From positions 496,001 to 560,000 of the forward strand of contig NZ_LKST01000001.1 in NCBI RefSeq assembly GCF_001412105.1: a stretch of 64,000 bases of DNA. Reading direction: 5' to 3'. This DNA comes from Corynebacterium oculi. Lineage in GTDB: Bacteria > Actinomycetota > Actinomycetes > Mycobacteriales > Mycobacteriaceae. The notes beneath the pieces are model-generated. The model ran no database searches, was not told where the DNA came from, and worked only from the letters and a program-made list of their open reading frames with translations. Made by a program: the position numbers and the translations under genes. Positions within the stretch are counted from its first letter, which is position 1, and the number at the start of each line of letters is the position of its first letter. This document shows positions 8,080-16,739 of this stretch, piece by piece.

Positions 8080-8811
8080 TCACACCACCAAAGTGAGCCG
8101 GGTGGGGGAGTCCTCCTCCACCGTCATGCCCGCTGCGCGCGCCACCTCGGCCACCGAGGCGGCGTCGGTAGGCTCGGCGTCGCTGAGCGCCAACACGCGA
8201 GCCAATTCCCCCTTGTAGTGCTTGTTAAAGTGGCTGACCACCTTGCGGCTGCCGTCCTCGCGCACGGATTCCACTCGCACGGTCAGCGCGCCGGGGCAGG
8301 GGCCTAGTTGCTGGTAGCCCCCGGAGCGCAGGTCAATCACCAGGCCCTCCACCTCGCTCAGGGCCTGCGTGATGGCCTTGCCCCAGCGGGCCTTCATGGT
8401 GGGGAAGTTCCCGGAGGCGTCGGGGAGTTTGGTGCCGGCGGAAAGGCGATAGTGCGGGATCATGTCCCCCGCGCGGACCACCCCGAACAGCGCCGAGCCC
8501 ACCGCCAGGTGCTCGCGGGCGGCGGGTGGGAGGGAGGGGGCGTCGAGGGCGTCGTAGAGCACGCCCGTGTAACGCTCGATGGCGGGCATGGTGGGCCCGG
8601 AGAGAAGCCGGGTGTTTTCCTCGGCTTCGGGGCGTAGTTTCTCCGAGATTCCGAGGATTCCCAGGGCCTCGTCCACGGGCAATGCCGCGAGGTCGGCGGC
8701 GATGCTGCTCCGCCTGGGGGTGAGGGAAGGGAAGGAGAGCGATTCCCAGCGCAGCGGCGCGCCGGAACCCCCGTGAGCCTTGGTTTCCGATGGGGGTAGG
8801 ACGATCAACAT
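8080..8811 (-). CDS. yaaA: YaaA/UPF0246 family peroxide-stress protein
   Basis: A 243-residue member of the YaaA (UPF0246, DUF328) family. In Escherichia coli YaaA limits free intracellular iron and DNA damage during hydrogen peroxide stress. Signatures are the N-terminal LPPSETK and the C-terminal HFNKHYKGELAR. The gene converges on the broken protease gene with one base between the stops and is divergent from proS, 32 bp away. A -10 box (TAGGCT on the minus strand) 7 nt before the ATG suggests leaderless translation. Confidence 0.88.
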   Translation of the reverse strand: MLIVLPPSETKAHGGSGAPLRWESLSFPSLTPRRSSIAADLAALPVDEALGILGISEKLRPEAEENTRLLSGPTMPAIERYTGVLYDALDAPSLPPAAREHLAVGSALFGVVRAGDMIPHYRLSAGTKLPDASGNFPTMKARWGKAITQALSEVEGLVIDLRSGGYQQLGPCPGALTVRVESVREDGSRKVVSHFNKHYKGELARVLALSDAEPTDAASVAEVARAAGMTVEEDSPTRLTLVV

Positions 8812-8818
8812 GCGCTCT

Positions 8819-8824
8819 AGCCTA
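8819..8824 (-). promoter_or_regulatory. -10 box of leaderless yaaA promoter
   Basis: TAGGCT on the minus strand, 7 nt before the yaaA start. It lies 5 bp from the oppositely directed proS -10 box. Confidence 0.5.
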
Positions 8825-8829
8825 ACGGG

Positions 8830-8835
8830 TAGAGT
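8830..8835 (+). promoter_or_regulatory. -10 box of leaderless proS promoter
   Basis: TAGAGT, 8 nt before the proS ATG, with no ribosome binding site in between. Confidence 0.55.
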
Positions 8836-8843
8836 CTGAGGGC

Positions 8844-10601
8844 ATGATTACTCGCTTGTCCACGCTCTTTTTGCGCACCCTGCGCGAGGACCCGGCCGAT
8901 GCCGAGGTTCCCAGCCATAAGCTGCTCGTTCGCGCCGGGTACATTCGCCGTGTCGCCCCCGGTATTTATTCCTGGCTTCCGCTGGGCCTGCGCACGCTGC
9001 GGAAGATCGAAACCTTGGTGCGCGAGGAGATGGACGGCATCGGCGCCCAGGAATTGCTCTTCCCCGCGCTGCTGCCGCGCGAGCCCTATGAGACCTCGCA
9101 GCGCTGGACGGAGTATGGCTCCTCTCTTCTGCGACTGAAGGATCGCAAGGGGGCGGATATGCTGCTCGGCCCCACGCATGAGGAGATGTTCACCACTGCG
9201 GTGAAGGATCTGTATTCCTCCTATAAGGACTTTCCGGTCACCCTCTACCAGGTGCAGACCAAGTACCGTGATGAGGAGCGTCCCCGCGCCGGTATCCTGC
9301 GCGGCCGGGAGTTTGTGATGAAGGATTCTTATTCCTTTGACATGGACGATGCCGGGTTGGCGGAATCCTACCAGCGCCATCGCGGCGCGTACCAGCGCAT
9401 TTTTGATCGTCTGGGCCTGGATTACGTGATCTGCGCGGCCACCTCCGGGGCGATGGGAGGCTCGGCCTCGGAGGAGTTCCTGGCCGTTTCCCCCAATGGC
9501 GAGGACACCTTTGTGCGTGCCACGCAGGGCGATTATGCCGCCAACGTGGAGGCCGTGGTCACCCAGCCCGGCCAGGAGCGGGAGATCGAGGGCCAGCCGG
9601 AGGCCCGCGTGTATGAGACCCCGGACGCCCCCACCATGGAGACCCTGCTGGACTGGGCGCGGGCCGAGGGGCTGACTATCGACGACCGTCCGGTGCAGCT
9701 CAGCGACACCCTCAAGTGCCTCATGGTGAAGGTGACCCAGCCGGGGGCCGAGGAGGCAGAACTGACGGGTATTCTGCTGCCGGGCGACCGCGAGGCGGAC
9801 ATGAAGCGCCTGGAGGCCTCCTTTGAACCCGCCGAGGTGGAACTGGCGGACGAAGAGGACTTCAAGAACAACCCCTTCCTGGTCAAGGGATACATCGGGC
9901 CGCGCGGCCTGGCCGCCAACGGGATCACCGTGCTGGCCGATCCCCGCGTGGTGCGCGGCACCCGGTGGATCACCGGGGCCGATGAGAAGAACCGCCACGT
10001 GGTGAACCTGGTGTGCGGGCGAGACTTCACCCCGGATGGCTTTGTGGAGGCAGCCCAGATCAAGGAGGGCGATCCCGCCCCGGAGGGCCAGGGCACCCTG
10101 ACCCTGGAGCGCGGCATCGAGATCGGCCACATCTTCCAGCTGGGCCGCAAGTACACCGAGGCCTTTGACGTGCAGATCCTTGATGTCAACGGCAAGCGCT
10201 CCGTGCCCACGATGGGTTCCTACGGCATCGGCGTGTCCCGCGTGATGGCGGTGCTGGCGGAGCAGTTGCACGATGAGAAGGGCCTGCGCTGGCCGGTGGA
10301 GGTTGCCCCCTACCAGGTACACGTGGTGGCAGCGAACAAGGACGCCGCCGCCGTGGCGGCCGCCGGTGCCCTGGCCGAGGAACTCTCCCAGGAGGGGATC
10401 GAGGTGCTCTTTGACGATCGCCCCAAGGTCAGCCCCGGCGTGAAGTTCAAGGACGCCGAGCTGCTGGGCATGCCCTTTGCCGCGATCCTGGGCCGAGGCT
10501 ACGCGGACGGCAAGATCGAGCTGCGCGCCCGCGGCGGGGAATCCGTGGAGGTGCCCGCCGAGGAGGCCGTGCAGACCCTGCTGGGCTGGGTTAGGGGCTG
10601 A
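8844..10601 (+). CDS. proS: prolyl-tRNA synthetase
   Basis: A 585-residue class II aminoacyl-tRNA synthetase that charges tRNA-Pro. It starts [20 protein letters not shown], typical of the bacterial form. Class II motif 2 is around [17 protein letters not shown] and motif 3 around [15 protein letters not shown]. An editing (INS/YbaK-like) domain of about 180 residues separates motifs 2 and 3, and the C-terminal anticodon-binding domain begins near [15 protein letters not shown]. Full length for the bacterial type. In relatives proS lies close to cobA, so the 0.9-8.1 kb block looks inserted between them. Confidence 0.96.
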   Translation: MITRLSTLFLRTLREDPADAEVPSHKLLVRAGYIRRVAPGIYSWLPLGLRTLRKIETLVREEMDGIGAQELLFPALLPREPYETSQRWTEYGSSLLRLKDRKGADMLLGPTHEEMFTTAVKDLYSSYKDFPVTLYQVQTKYRDEERPRAGILRGREFVMKDSYSFDMDDAGLAESYQRHRGAYQRIFDRLGLDYVICAATSGAMGGSASEEFLAVSPNGEDTFVRATQGDYAANVEAVVTQPGQEREIEGQPEARVYETPDAPTMETLLDWARAEGLTIDDRPVQLSDTLKCLMVKVTQPGAEEAELTGILLPGDREADMKRLEASFEPAEVELADEEDFKNNPFLVKGYIGPRGLAANGITVLADPRVVRGTRWITGADEKNRHVVNLVCGRDFTPDGFVEAAQIKEGDPAPEGQGTLTLERGIEIGHIFQLGRKYTEAFDVQILDVNGKRSVPTMGSYGIGVSRVMAVLAEQLHDEKGLRWPVEVAPYQVHVVAANKDAAAVAAAGALAEELSQEGIEVLFDDRPKVSPGVKFKDAELLGMPFAAILGRGYADGKIELRARGGESVEVPAEEAVQTLLGWVRG

Positions 10602-10602
10602 A

Positions 10603-11433
10603 CTAGCGGAAGCGCCCCGCGTGGGCGGCCCCGGTGACGGCCAATTCCAGCCACCCCGCCTCATCGCCGGTGGCGGCCGCAGCGGCCGCCTCCCAGGAAT
10701 CCGCCGCCTGATTAATCGCGGCGGTAACAAACCCCTGCGCGGAGGCGGCGTCCGTGGGGGAGGGCACGCCGGTGATGAGGTACCCGGCCTCGGCCACGGG
10801 GACATCCCCGGTGGGTTCTAGAGCGGTGGTCAGCGCCGCGATGCGCTCGTTGATCGCGGCCGTGAGGTCCTTGAGGTTGCTCGCGCCGAAGGCCTTGGCC
10901 ACGCCCACCCCGTAGGCCAGGGCGTGCTCCCGGCGCAGCACCTCGCGGGCGGCGTCGGCGGCCTCGGGATCGGAGGAAAGGTCTGCCCGCTGCGCGGCGG
11001 CCTCCACGTCGGTGGTGCCGGTGGCTTCTGCGAGAATGATCGCCTGCTGCGCGGCCAGGGGCCGGGATTCCTCCGGGAGGGAGGCAAAACTCAGCAGGAT
11101 TTGTTCCAGGCCGGTGTGCTCTAGCGGCTCGGTGTTTTCTTCCTCGTTGGTGCAGGAGGCCGGGGTGCTGCCATCCTCCAGGGTGCCGCAGAGGCGGGCC
11201 ACCTCGGCGTCGAAAGTCCGAGCCTGCTCCTCCCGCAGCGCGGCAAGGTTCGGATTATCCACGGAGAGGCGATCGGCGTCCGCGCGCGCCCCGGCGGCCA
11301 GCTCGCTCACCGCTGCGTTGGGGCGAGGGCCCAGGAACTCGTCTATCTCGCAGCCGCTAAGCAGCGGGGCGGCGGCGAGGCCGAGGACGAGGGCGAGGCT
11401 GGTGCGGGAGCGAAACGGGAGTGACACGTGCAT
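10603..11433 (-). CDS. DUF4439-type lipoprotein
   Basis: A lipoprotein of about 276 residues with a signal sequence ending in the lipobox LLSGC. The mature part is Ala/Glu-rich and helical, with a C-terminal stretch (about 130 residues, from REHALAYGVGVAKAFG) that resembles the ferritin-like DUF4439 domain of actinobacterial lipoproteins. The ATG at 11433 (MHVSLPFRSR) gives a normal signal peptide; a GTG at 11451 is the alternative. Convergent with proS, one base between the stops, and divergent from rimP. Function unknown. Confidence 0.75.
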   Translation of the reverse strand: MHVSLPFRSRTSLALVLGLAAAPLLSGCEIDEFLGPRPNAAVSELAAGARADADRLSVDNPNLAALREEQARTFDAEVARLCGTLEDGSTPASCTNEEENTEPLEHTGLEQILLSFASLPEESRPLAAQQAIILAEATGTTDVEAAAQRADLSSDPEAADAAREVLRREHALAYGVGVAKAFGASNLKDLTAAINERIAALTTALEPTGDVPVAEAGYLITGVPSPTDAASAQGFVTAAINQAADSWEAAAAAATGDEAGWLELAVTGAAHAGRFR

Positions 11434-11453
11434 TGACCATACCGGCTTCACGC

Positions 11454-11459
11454 TAGGCT
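11454..11459 (+). promoter_or_regulatory. -10 box of leaderless rimP promoter
   Basis: TAGGCT, 6 nt before the rimP ATG; no ribosome binding site visible. Confidence 0.5.
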
Positions 11460-11465
11460 TGGCTC

Positions 11466-12014
11466 ATGCCATTCCCCACTTCGGAAGAAATCACCGCCCT
11501 CGCCCGCCCCGTGGTAGAAGCCCACGGGCACCCCATTGAGGGGGTGAAGCTCCACCGCGCCGGGAAAAAATCCCTGGTGGCGGTCATGGTGGACGCTGAT
11601 TCCGACACCCTAGAGGCCATCTCCACCGAACTCTCGGCGCTTTTCGACGCCGCCGAGGCCGCAGGCGAGTGCAACTTCGGCCCCGGGTACACGCTGGAGG
11701 TGAGCACCCCCGGCGTGGATACCCCGCTGAGTGCTCCCCGCCACTGGCGGCGCAACCGGCACCGGCTGGTCTCCGTGGCCCTTGAGGGGGAGGGGGAGCC
11801 CACGATCGGGCGCATTGGTGCGCTGGCGGAGGACGGGTCCGCCGTGATCCTCGTGCGCGGCAAGGGCAAAAGCGTGGGGCTAGAGGCGCTGCGATTGGAT
11901 CAGGAAATCACCGCAGTGGTACAAATTGAGTTCGCACAGCCGCCGGAAGAGCAGACCGCGCTCACCGGCCTCACATTCGAAGAAGCCACGCAGTGGCAGG
12001 AGGAGCACAAGTGA
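11466..12014 (+). CDS. rimP: ribosome maturation factor RimP
   Basis: A 182-residue RimP, needed for maturation of the 30S subunit. The N-terminal domain has the family segment [20 protein letters not shown] followed by [19 protein letters not shown], where the DxPL...R pattern is typical. The last four bases overlap the nusA start (GTGA), the classic rimP-nusA coupling. It is the first gene of the translation/transcription-factor cluster. Confidence 0.93.
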   Translation: MPFPTSEEITALARPVVEAHGHPIEGVKLHRAGKKSLVAVMVDADSDTLEAISTELSALFDAAEAAGECNFGPGYTLEVSTPGVDTPLSAPRHWRRNRHRLVSVALEGEGEPTIGRIGALAEDGSAVILVRGKGKSVGLEALRLDQEITAVVQIEFAQPPEEQTALTGLTFEEATQWQEEHK

Positions 12015-13012
12015 ATATTGATCTGGACGCGCTTCAGGCGATCGAGAATGACCGAGGCATTCCCGTCGATGAACTCCTCCAGACCGTCGCGGGGGCGCTG
12101 CTCAAGGCCTACCGCACCTACCGGGGAACCGAACCGGGTGAATCCGCCGAGCGTGCCCGCGTGGACATCGATTCCCTCACCGGCGCGGTCAGCGTGATCG
12201 TCACCGAATACGAGGAAGACGGCTCCGTCTCCTCCGAGTACGACGACACCCCCGAGGGCTTCGCCGGGGTGGCCGCACCCGAGGTGCGCACCGCGCTGAT
12301 TAGGCGGCTGCGCGAGGCGGAAACCGGGGTGGCCTACGGCAGCTACCAGGAACTCCAGGGCAAGGTGGTCTCCGGCGTGGTGCAGCGCGACGTCTACGCC
12401 AACGAAAAAGGCATCGTGGTGGTGGAACTGGGCACGGAGCTAGACCCCCAAGACGGGATCCTGCTGCCCGCCGAGCAGCTCCCCGGAGAAAAACTCAGCC
12501 ACGGTGACCGCGTCAAGGCCTATGTGGTAGGCGTGAACCGCGGCGGACAGCGCCTCCAGATCAACCTCTCGCGCACCCACCCGGAACTGGTACGCGGCCT
12601 CTTTGAACTGGAGGTGCCCGAGATCGTGGAGGGTTCCGTGGAGATCGTGGGCATCGCCCGCGAGGCCGGGCACCGCTCCAAGGTGGCCGTGAAGGCGCGT
12701 TCCAGGGGCCTCAACGCCAAGGGCGCCTGCATCGGGCCGCGCGGCCAGCGCGTACGCAACATCATGGAGGCCCTGGGCGGGGAGAAGATCGACATCATCG
12801 ATTACTCCAAGGACCCCAAGAAGTTCGTGGCCAATGCGCTCTCCCCCTCCAAGGTGGTGCGCGTGGAGATCACCAACGCGGAGGAACAGGTCGCGCGCGT
12901 GGTGGTGCCGGATTACCAACTCTCCCTGGCCATCGGCAAAGAGGGGCAGAACGCTCGCCTGGCGGCGCGGCTGACGGGCTGGAAGATCGACATCCACTCG
13001 GACGCGGAGTAA
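12011..13012 (+). CDS. nusA: transcription termination/antitermination factor NusA
   Basis: A 333-residue NusA: N-terminal RNA polymerase-binding domain, S1 domain ([20 protein letters not shown]), then two KH domains with the [20 protein letters not shown] and [20 protein letters not shown] loops. It lacks the acidic C-terminal repeats of enterobacterial NusA, as usual in actinobacteria. The GTG at 12011 is chosen for the 4-bp overlap with rimP. In relatives ylxR and infB follow directly; here a 3.2-kb block of envelope genes intervenes. Confidence 0.95.
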   Translation: MNIDLDALQAIENDRGIPVDELLQTVAGALLKAYRTYRGTEPGESAERARVDIDSLTGAVSVIVTEYEEDGSVSSEYDDTPEGFAGVAAPEVRTALIRRLREAETGVAYGSYQELQGKVVSGVVQRDVYANEKGIVVVELGTELDPQDGILLPAEQLPGEKLSHGDRVKAYVVGVNRGGQRLQINLSRTHPELVRGLFELEVPEIVEGSVEIVGIAREAGHRSKVAVKARSRGLNAKGACIGPRGQRVRNIMEALGGEKIDIIDYSKDPKKFVANALSPSKVVRVEITNAEEQVARVVVPDYQLSLAIGKEGQNARLAARLTGWKIDIHSDAE

Positions 13013-13041
13013 AAATACCGTTTGAACTGCGGGGAGGGGTG

Positions 13042-13788
13042 CTATTCGCAGGCTACGCCATCGCCGTCTTGATCTAGCTTTCGGCTGTAGCCGGGGTCGC
13101 CTTCATGGAGTGGGGTTTTGGCCCCGGCTTCACGGGCGGCCTTACAGGACTCGTACCCACCGGCAGGCGCGGTGACGGCCTGGATGATGTCGCTTTCGTC
13201 TGGCTCGCAGGCGATGCCGTCCCCATCGGCGTCGAGGGCGGTGCGGTAGCCAGCCTGGTGCGGCAGCAGCGGCCCCGGCGCCTGGGCGCAGTTGGCGTAG
13301 TACGTCTCGTCTGCCGGTACGTCTTGGGCCTCGATGGGGTTGGGATCGTCCCCGGGAGCTTCCGGCACTCCAGCCTCCACGGGGGCGTCCGGAGCACCTG
13401 GGGCCTCGTAGTTCTCCTCGGCGGCAGGTTGCTCCGCGCGCCCCGCATTGGAGTTCCTATCGGCGCGCGTAGACACCCGCACCACAGGGGTACTGGCGGG
13501 CTTGTTTCCACTGGTGTTGTCGGCGCGCGGCTCCGCTTCCTGGTCGCGGTCGTGGCGTTCCTCCTCGATCTCCTCGGCTAGGTCGCTGGCCTCCTTATCG
13601 AGGTCGTCCGTCGCGCGCGTTGTAGTCGCGGCGGTGGTGGCCTTGGTGGTGGAGGTGGGGCGCGCCGAGGAAGTCACCTGCGGCTCATCATCGCCGCCGG
13701 AGCCGCACGCCGTGAGCGCCAGCAACCCGGCCAGCGCCATGGCGCACGCGGCACGCCGCCGAGAGGAGAGAATGGTGGTGGGAGACAT
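13042..13788 (-). CDS. lipoprotein with two Excalibur calcium-binding domains
   Basis: A 248-residue predicted lipoprotein (lipobox LALTAC). After a Thr/Ser-rich spacer and an acidic stretch (DDLDKEASDLAEEIEEERHD) come Pro/Ala-rich sequence and two Excalibur domains. The first ends ALDADGDGIACE and the second KLDQDGDGVACE; each has a paired Cys (YANC, YESC) and the DxDxDGxxCE calcium loop. These domains occur in extracellular surface proteins of Gram-positive bacteria. The N-terminal 100 residues are related to the lipoprotein at 14837-15460. Convergent with nusA. Confidence 0.85.
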   Translation of the reverse strand: MSPTTILSSRRRAACAMALAGLLALTACGSGGDDEPQVTSSARPTSTTKATTAATTTRATDDLDKEASDLAEEIEEERHDRDQEAEPRADNTSGNKPASTPVVRVSTRADRNSNAGRAEQPAAEENYEAPGAPDAPVEAGVPEAPGDDPNPIEAQDVPADETYYANCAQAPGPLLPHQAGYRTALDADGDGIACEPDESDIIQAVTAPAGGYESCKAAREAGAKTPLHEGDPGYSRKLDQDGDGVACE

Positions 13789-13809
13789 GGGGTACTCCTT
13801 TTATTGAGT

Positions 13810-14373
13810 TCAGAGGTTGTCTACTGCATACTGGGCTTCCTCGGCGGTGAACTTCTCCCCGTAATCCGAGGTCAGCTGGTCATAAATCGCATCAGGGGAC
13901 ATATCCATATCGTCTTGGTAACTCTTTGCCTTTTCCAGGGCGTTAGCGTTCCAGTCCGCTTCCATATTGTCCACGGCGTACTGTGCTGCCTCGGGCGAGT
14001 ATTTCTCCGCATACTCGGAAGTGAGTTGGTCGTAGATACCCTGCTTGGACATGTGCATGGTCTTGGAGTAAGACTCGGCTTTACGCAGTGCAGTTTTGTA
14101 TTCCTTGGGCACGCCATCATCGGAGTTTTCTTCGGCAGCGGCCTCCTCTCCATTTTCTCCGGAGGCGTTCTCCTGTTGTGCGGCCACCTCCTCGTCCTTT
14201 GCGGAGGTGCTGGTGCTTTCGCCGTCGCCGCCCATCGCGGCGGCCGCAATGGCAATGAGGGCGACCAGGCCGAGCGGGATCATGCAGCCTGGCTTCTTGT
14301 ACCAGGATTTCTTCTCCTCTTTGACGTAGACCACCTGGGGCTGGGGCTGCTGCGTGGGATCGGGGGTAGACAC
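13810..14373 (-). CDS. membrane-anchored Ltp-repeat protein (PF07553 type)
   Basis: A 187-residue protein with a short cytoplasmic N-terminus, one membrane segment (CMIPLGLVALIAIAAAAMGG), an acidic linker and two tandem repeats of about 45 residues, each with KAxSY, an M(S/D)xxxIYDQLTS motif and an AQYAVDN end. The repeats match the host cell surface lipoprotein (Ltp) family; in Streptococcus thermophilus phage TP-J34 the Ltp protein blocks phage DNA injection. A defence role here is inference only, because such repeats are common in corynebacterial surface proteins. A ribosome binding site (AAAGGAG on the minus strand) precedes the ATG. Confidence 0.82.
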   Translation of the reverse strand: MSTPDPTQQPQPQVVYVKEEKKSWYKKPGCMIPLGLVALIAIAAAAMGGDGESTSTSAKDEEVAAQQENASGENGEEAAAEENSDDGVPKEYKTALRKAESYSKTMHMSKQGIYDQLTSEYAEKYSPEAAQYAVDNMEADWNANALEKAKSYQDDMDMSPDAIYDQLTSDYGEKFTAEEAQYAVDNL

Positions 14374-14836
14374 GGGGTATCTCCTTTCGGATAGGTATGG
14401 AATTAACTGTGAAATATATTCCTATTCTCTTGAAAGGTGTTACAGGATGGGGGTAGCGGGGGGGGGGTAATCTTTAGAAAAAATGCAGGTCAAAGGGGTG
14501 GATATTGGTGCGTGGGCGACACTTCAGAACGTCGAAGGGGGCCATGCGGATCGCTGAGCCCCCTGCCTGTCGGGGTTGTGGCGATAGCTAGTCTCTTGGT
14601 TATGGGCCATCTGCTTCCGGTGGTCGCAGGGTTGTCGTCGCCCCCGGCGGCTGGGTAGTTCGTCGAGTGTTATCCCATGTTCCGCTACGGTCGATATTGA
14701 TGGGGCTCGATAAAGCTCGACATAATGCTTACGGGGGCGGATAGCGTACTTATAAGATTGGCATCACCCGGATTTGGAATAAAATTATTTGTTATTCCGC
14801 GGAGGATAAGGTGATCGTGATAGCGCAATACTCGTG
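14374..14836. other. 463-bp gap without a convincing gene
   Basis: Short open frames exist but have no ribosome binding site and no recognisable product. The stretch is richer in A+T than its surroundings, particularly 14395-14440 (promoter region of the Ltp-repeat gene, with TATATT at about 14413 readable on the minus strand) and 14700-14830. It also holds the hairpin at 14776-14798. Confidence 0.6.
14776..14798 (-). terminator. AT-rich hairpin 3' of lipoprotein gene
   Basis: GGAATAA (14776-14782) and TTATTCC (14792-14798) form a 7-bp stem with a 9-nt loop, about 40 bp downstream of the stop of the minus-strand gene at 14837. It could terminate that transcript, though no clear T-run follows. 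Confidence 0.35.
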
Positions 14837-15460
14837 TTACTGTGTTGGGGCTGTGTGATCCGTGTGATCCGTAGGCTCGGCAGTCATATTGCGGTCGCGT
14901 GCACTGGCCTCAAACCCGTTAGGGTCATCAAGGTCTGCCAGGATCGTGGTGGGGCAAGACTCTGGGAAAACCGGGGGAGTATCGCCATCGCGGGCGGGGA
15001 TATGTATGCATTCGAGGGGTACATCGTTGGGGTCGATGGAAGCCGGCTGTGCGGGTGCGGTGGGAATTGGCTGCCGTTGATTCGCCGGGGTTGGGGCAGG
15101 CTGCTGGGGATAAGCTGGCGCGGCCCCTGGTTGTGCCTGTGCGTCGGTATCCTGTTTAGCCACAGGCGTGGACGGGGCCTGGCTATTGTCGCCGCCGGTA
15201 GCGCGCGGCTCCGTTTGCTGGCCCGTGTGATCGCGTTCCTCTGAGATCCTTGAGGCCATATCACCAGCGGTCTTATCAAGATCTTCTGCCGCGTTCGTGC
15301 CGGTGGCAGAGGCAGTGACTTTCACGGTGGAGGTGGGGGCGGCTGAAGGGGTATCCTGTGACTCCTCTTTTCCCTCGGAGGCGCAGGCGCTCAGGGTGAT
15401 GAGGCTGCAGACGCCGAGTGTAAGAACGGCTCGGTTCAAATTCTTTGGTTCGGTAGACAT
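14837..15460 (-). CDS. lipoprotein related to the Excalibur lipoprotein, without Excalibur domains
   Basis: A predicted lipoprotein of about 207 residues (MSTEPKNLNRAVL start; lipobox ITLSAC). After the lipid anchor it shares the TSTVKVTASAT...DLDKTAGDMASRISEER...TEPRA segment with the 13042-13788 protein, then a Pro/Gln/Ala-rich region. The C-terminal part (CIHIPARDGDTPPVFPESC) keeps two Cys but no DxDxDG calcium loop. It is likely a diverged duplicate with a replaced or eroded C-terminus. Function unknown; an in-frame start lies 18 bases upstream. Confidence 0.7.
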   Translation of the reverse strand: MSTEPKNLNRAVLTLGVCSLITLSACASEGKEESQDTPSAAPTSTVKVTASATGTNAAEDLDKTAGDMASRISEERDHTGQQTEPRATGGDNSQAPSTPVAKQDTDAQAQPGAAPAYPQQPAPTPANQRQPIPTAPAQPASIDPNDVPLECIHIPARDGDTPPVFPESCPTTILADLDDPNGFEASARDRNMTAEPTDHTDHTAPTQ

Positions 15461-15781
15461 GGGAGGCCTTTCGTACACGAGTATGGACTTTCCCTTTGTC
15501 TATCTCTTGCGTGAAGGGAGCGTTACAGATTGGGGGTTGTGGTGTGGGGGTAGTGCCTCTTGGATAAAGCCCATAGTTCTTTGTTATTGCGGAGCGCGGT
15601 TCCGGGAAAACCTGGCTGGGCTATCTCATGGAAGGCCCTGCCGCAGTGGTCTCAGCGTACGGCCGTTATCCGGGGTGCTGGAGCAAAAATAACCTCGCTC
15701 CTACCATTGACGAGGCTTCCCTCGTGCTGTACGGTGGGAAATTGTTAGTGTTCCGCCATACAGTGTTAAGGAGAGTTCGCT
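15461..15781. other. 321-bp divergent intergenic region
   Basis: Lies between the minus-strand lipoprotein and the plus-strand small secreted gene and should hold both promoters. A 62-codon open frame at 15560-15748 has no ribosome binding site and no recognisable product, so it is not called. Confidence 0.6.
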
Positions 15782-16093
15782 ATGTCTAAGTCTTTGCGTC
15801 GCGGCATCGCCGCAGCCGCTGCTTCCGCCCTGGCCTTTGGTTCCGCCGCCGTGGCCTCGGCCACCAGCGAGCCGCACCCCGGCTACGAGGAGCACCTGTT
15901 CTCCGGTTCCTCCACCTCCGTGGCCGCTTTTGAAAAGTGGTTTGCGGGCGAGGACTTCGTCAAGCCGGAGTTTGAGACGCTCGATCTGCGCAGCCTGAAG
16001 GTTAACGAGTACGAGACCGCCGAGGCTGGCGATACCGTGTACAAGGACGATCAGGGGCGCTTCTGGGTGAAGCAGGACGCCGTCGTTAAGTAA
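15782..16093 (+). CDS. small secreted protein, hypothetical
   Basis: A 103-residue protein with a Sec signal peptide (basic MSKSLRRG, then an Ala-rich core ending near VASATSEPHP) and a mature part of about 75 residues without Cys, rich in acidic and aromatic residues (AAFEKWFAGEDFVKPEFETL). A strong ribosome binding site (AAGGAGAG) precedes the ATG. The C-terminal KDDQGRFWVKQDAVV looks like a beta hairpin. I do not recognise the family. Confidence 0.75.
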   Translation: MSKSLRRGIAAAAASALAFGSAAVASATSEPHPGYEEHLFSGSSTSVAAFEKWFAGEDFVKPEFETLDLRSLKVNEYETAEAGDTVYKDDQGRFWVKQDAVVK

Positions 16094-16106
16094 AAGTAGT
16101 CCCACG

Positions 16107-16150
16107 TATTCCCCGCGCGCACTTCGCTCTTAGCCTGCACGCGGGGAATA
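16107..16150. terminator. hairpin 3' of small secreted gene
   Basis: TATTCCCCGC (16107-16116) and GCGGGGAATA (16141-16150) form a perfect 10-bp stem with a 24-nt loop, 13 bp after the stop. Likely terminator without a T-run. Confidence 0.5.
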
Positions 16151-16163
16151 GTGGTGTCAAGGG

Positions 16164-16176
16164 GGCGTCGATAAGC
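16164..16176 (+). repeat. dispersed 13-mer, copy 3 (exact, intergenic)
   Basis: GGCGTCGATAAGC between the small secreted gene and ylxR, flanked by G-runs. It is the only copy outside a coding region, so amino-acid constraint cannot explain it. Confidence 0.85.
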
Positions 16177-16257
16177 GGGGGAATACCTAACTACAACTTC
16201 CACGATCCGTGGCGTACACTGTACTGCGGCCCTGGCCGTCGCAGGGTCTGGTTACGC

Positions 16258-16635
16258 ATGGAAGATCATAAGGAGGCACGGGGCAGGTTGTCGCACGCAA
16301 AGCCAATCCGCACCTGCGTTGCCACTCGGCAGCGCCGCCCTCACACCGATCTTCTGCGTTTGGTGGTAGCCCCGCAGGATGATCGGAGGATTATTCCTGA
16401 TCCACGGCAGATGATGCCCGGGCGGGGCGCGTGGATCACCCCAGACCTTGAGGCGTTAGAGCTTGCGGAAAAGCGCCGCGCGATTCAGCGCGCGCTGAAG
16501 GTGCCCGTGGATACGGACACGAGTGAAGTTCATGCCTACCTGGAGCAGCGTCTGGCAGCGGCCGACGCCGCCCACGGTTCGAGGAACGGAACGGATACAA
16601 GGAAAGAAGACCGAACACTGATGAGCACACGATGA
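16258..16635 (+). CDS. ylxR: YlxR-family RNA-binding protein (DUF448)
   Basis: A 125-residue YlxR protein. The family core TCVATRQRRPHTDLLRLVV and the PGRGAWITPD motif, followed by the basic helix EKRRAIQRALK, are all present. In Bacillus subtilis the protein (renamed RnpM) binds RNase P RNA and modulates its activity. YlxR is normally encoded between nusA and infB; here infB follows 104 bp downstream but nusA is 3.2 kb upstream. Confidence 0.9.
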   Translation: MEDHKEARGRLSHAKPIRTCVATRQRRPHTDLLRLVVAPQDDRRIIPDPRQMMPGRGAWITPDLEALELAEKRRAIQRALKVPVDTDTSEVHAYLEQRLAAADAAHGSRNGTDTRKEDRTLMSTR

Positions 16636-16665
16636 AGCATCAGCGATGAACGTCAAGAACCAGGA

Positions 16666-16719
16666 CTAGGAACTGGAAGTATCCTTAAAGACTTTTTACG
16701 GGTGCTTCGCGGTTCCTAG
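16666..16719 (+). repeat. inverted repeat in infB leader
   Basis: CTAGGAAC (16666-16673) and GTTCCTAG (16712-16719) are perfect 8-bp inverse copies 38 bp apart between ylxR and infB. The folded RNA would end about 10 nt before the infB ribosome binding site (AAGGAGAG), so it could influence initiation. Confidence 0.4.
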
Positions 16720-16739
16720 CACAACAGCTAAGGAGAGAA

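Noticed and set aside
14437..14658. 73-codon open frame in the gap upstream of the Ltp-repeat gene
   Set aside because: No ribosome binding site, odd composition (runs of Gly, Cys, Trp) and no recognisable motif; consistent with chance in GC-rich DNA.
14700..14720. CTCGATAAAGC near 14706 as a further copy of the dispersed motif
   Set aside because: It has an extra A and does not contain GTCGATAAGC; counted as chance.
15560..15748. 62-codon open frame before the small secreted gene
   Set aside because: No ribosome binding site, no signal or domain, and it would cover the promoter region of the next gene.
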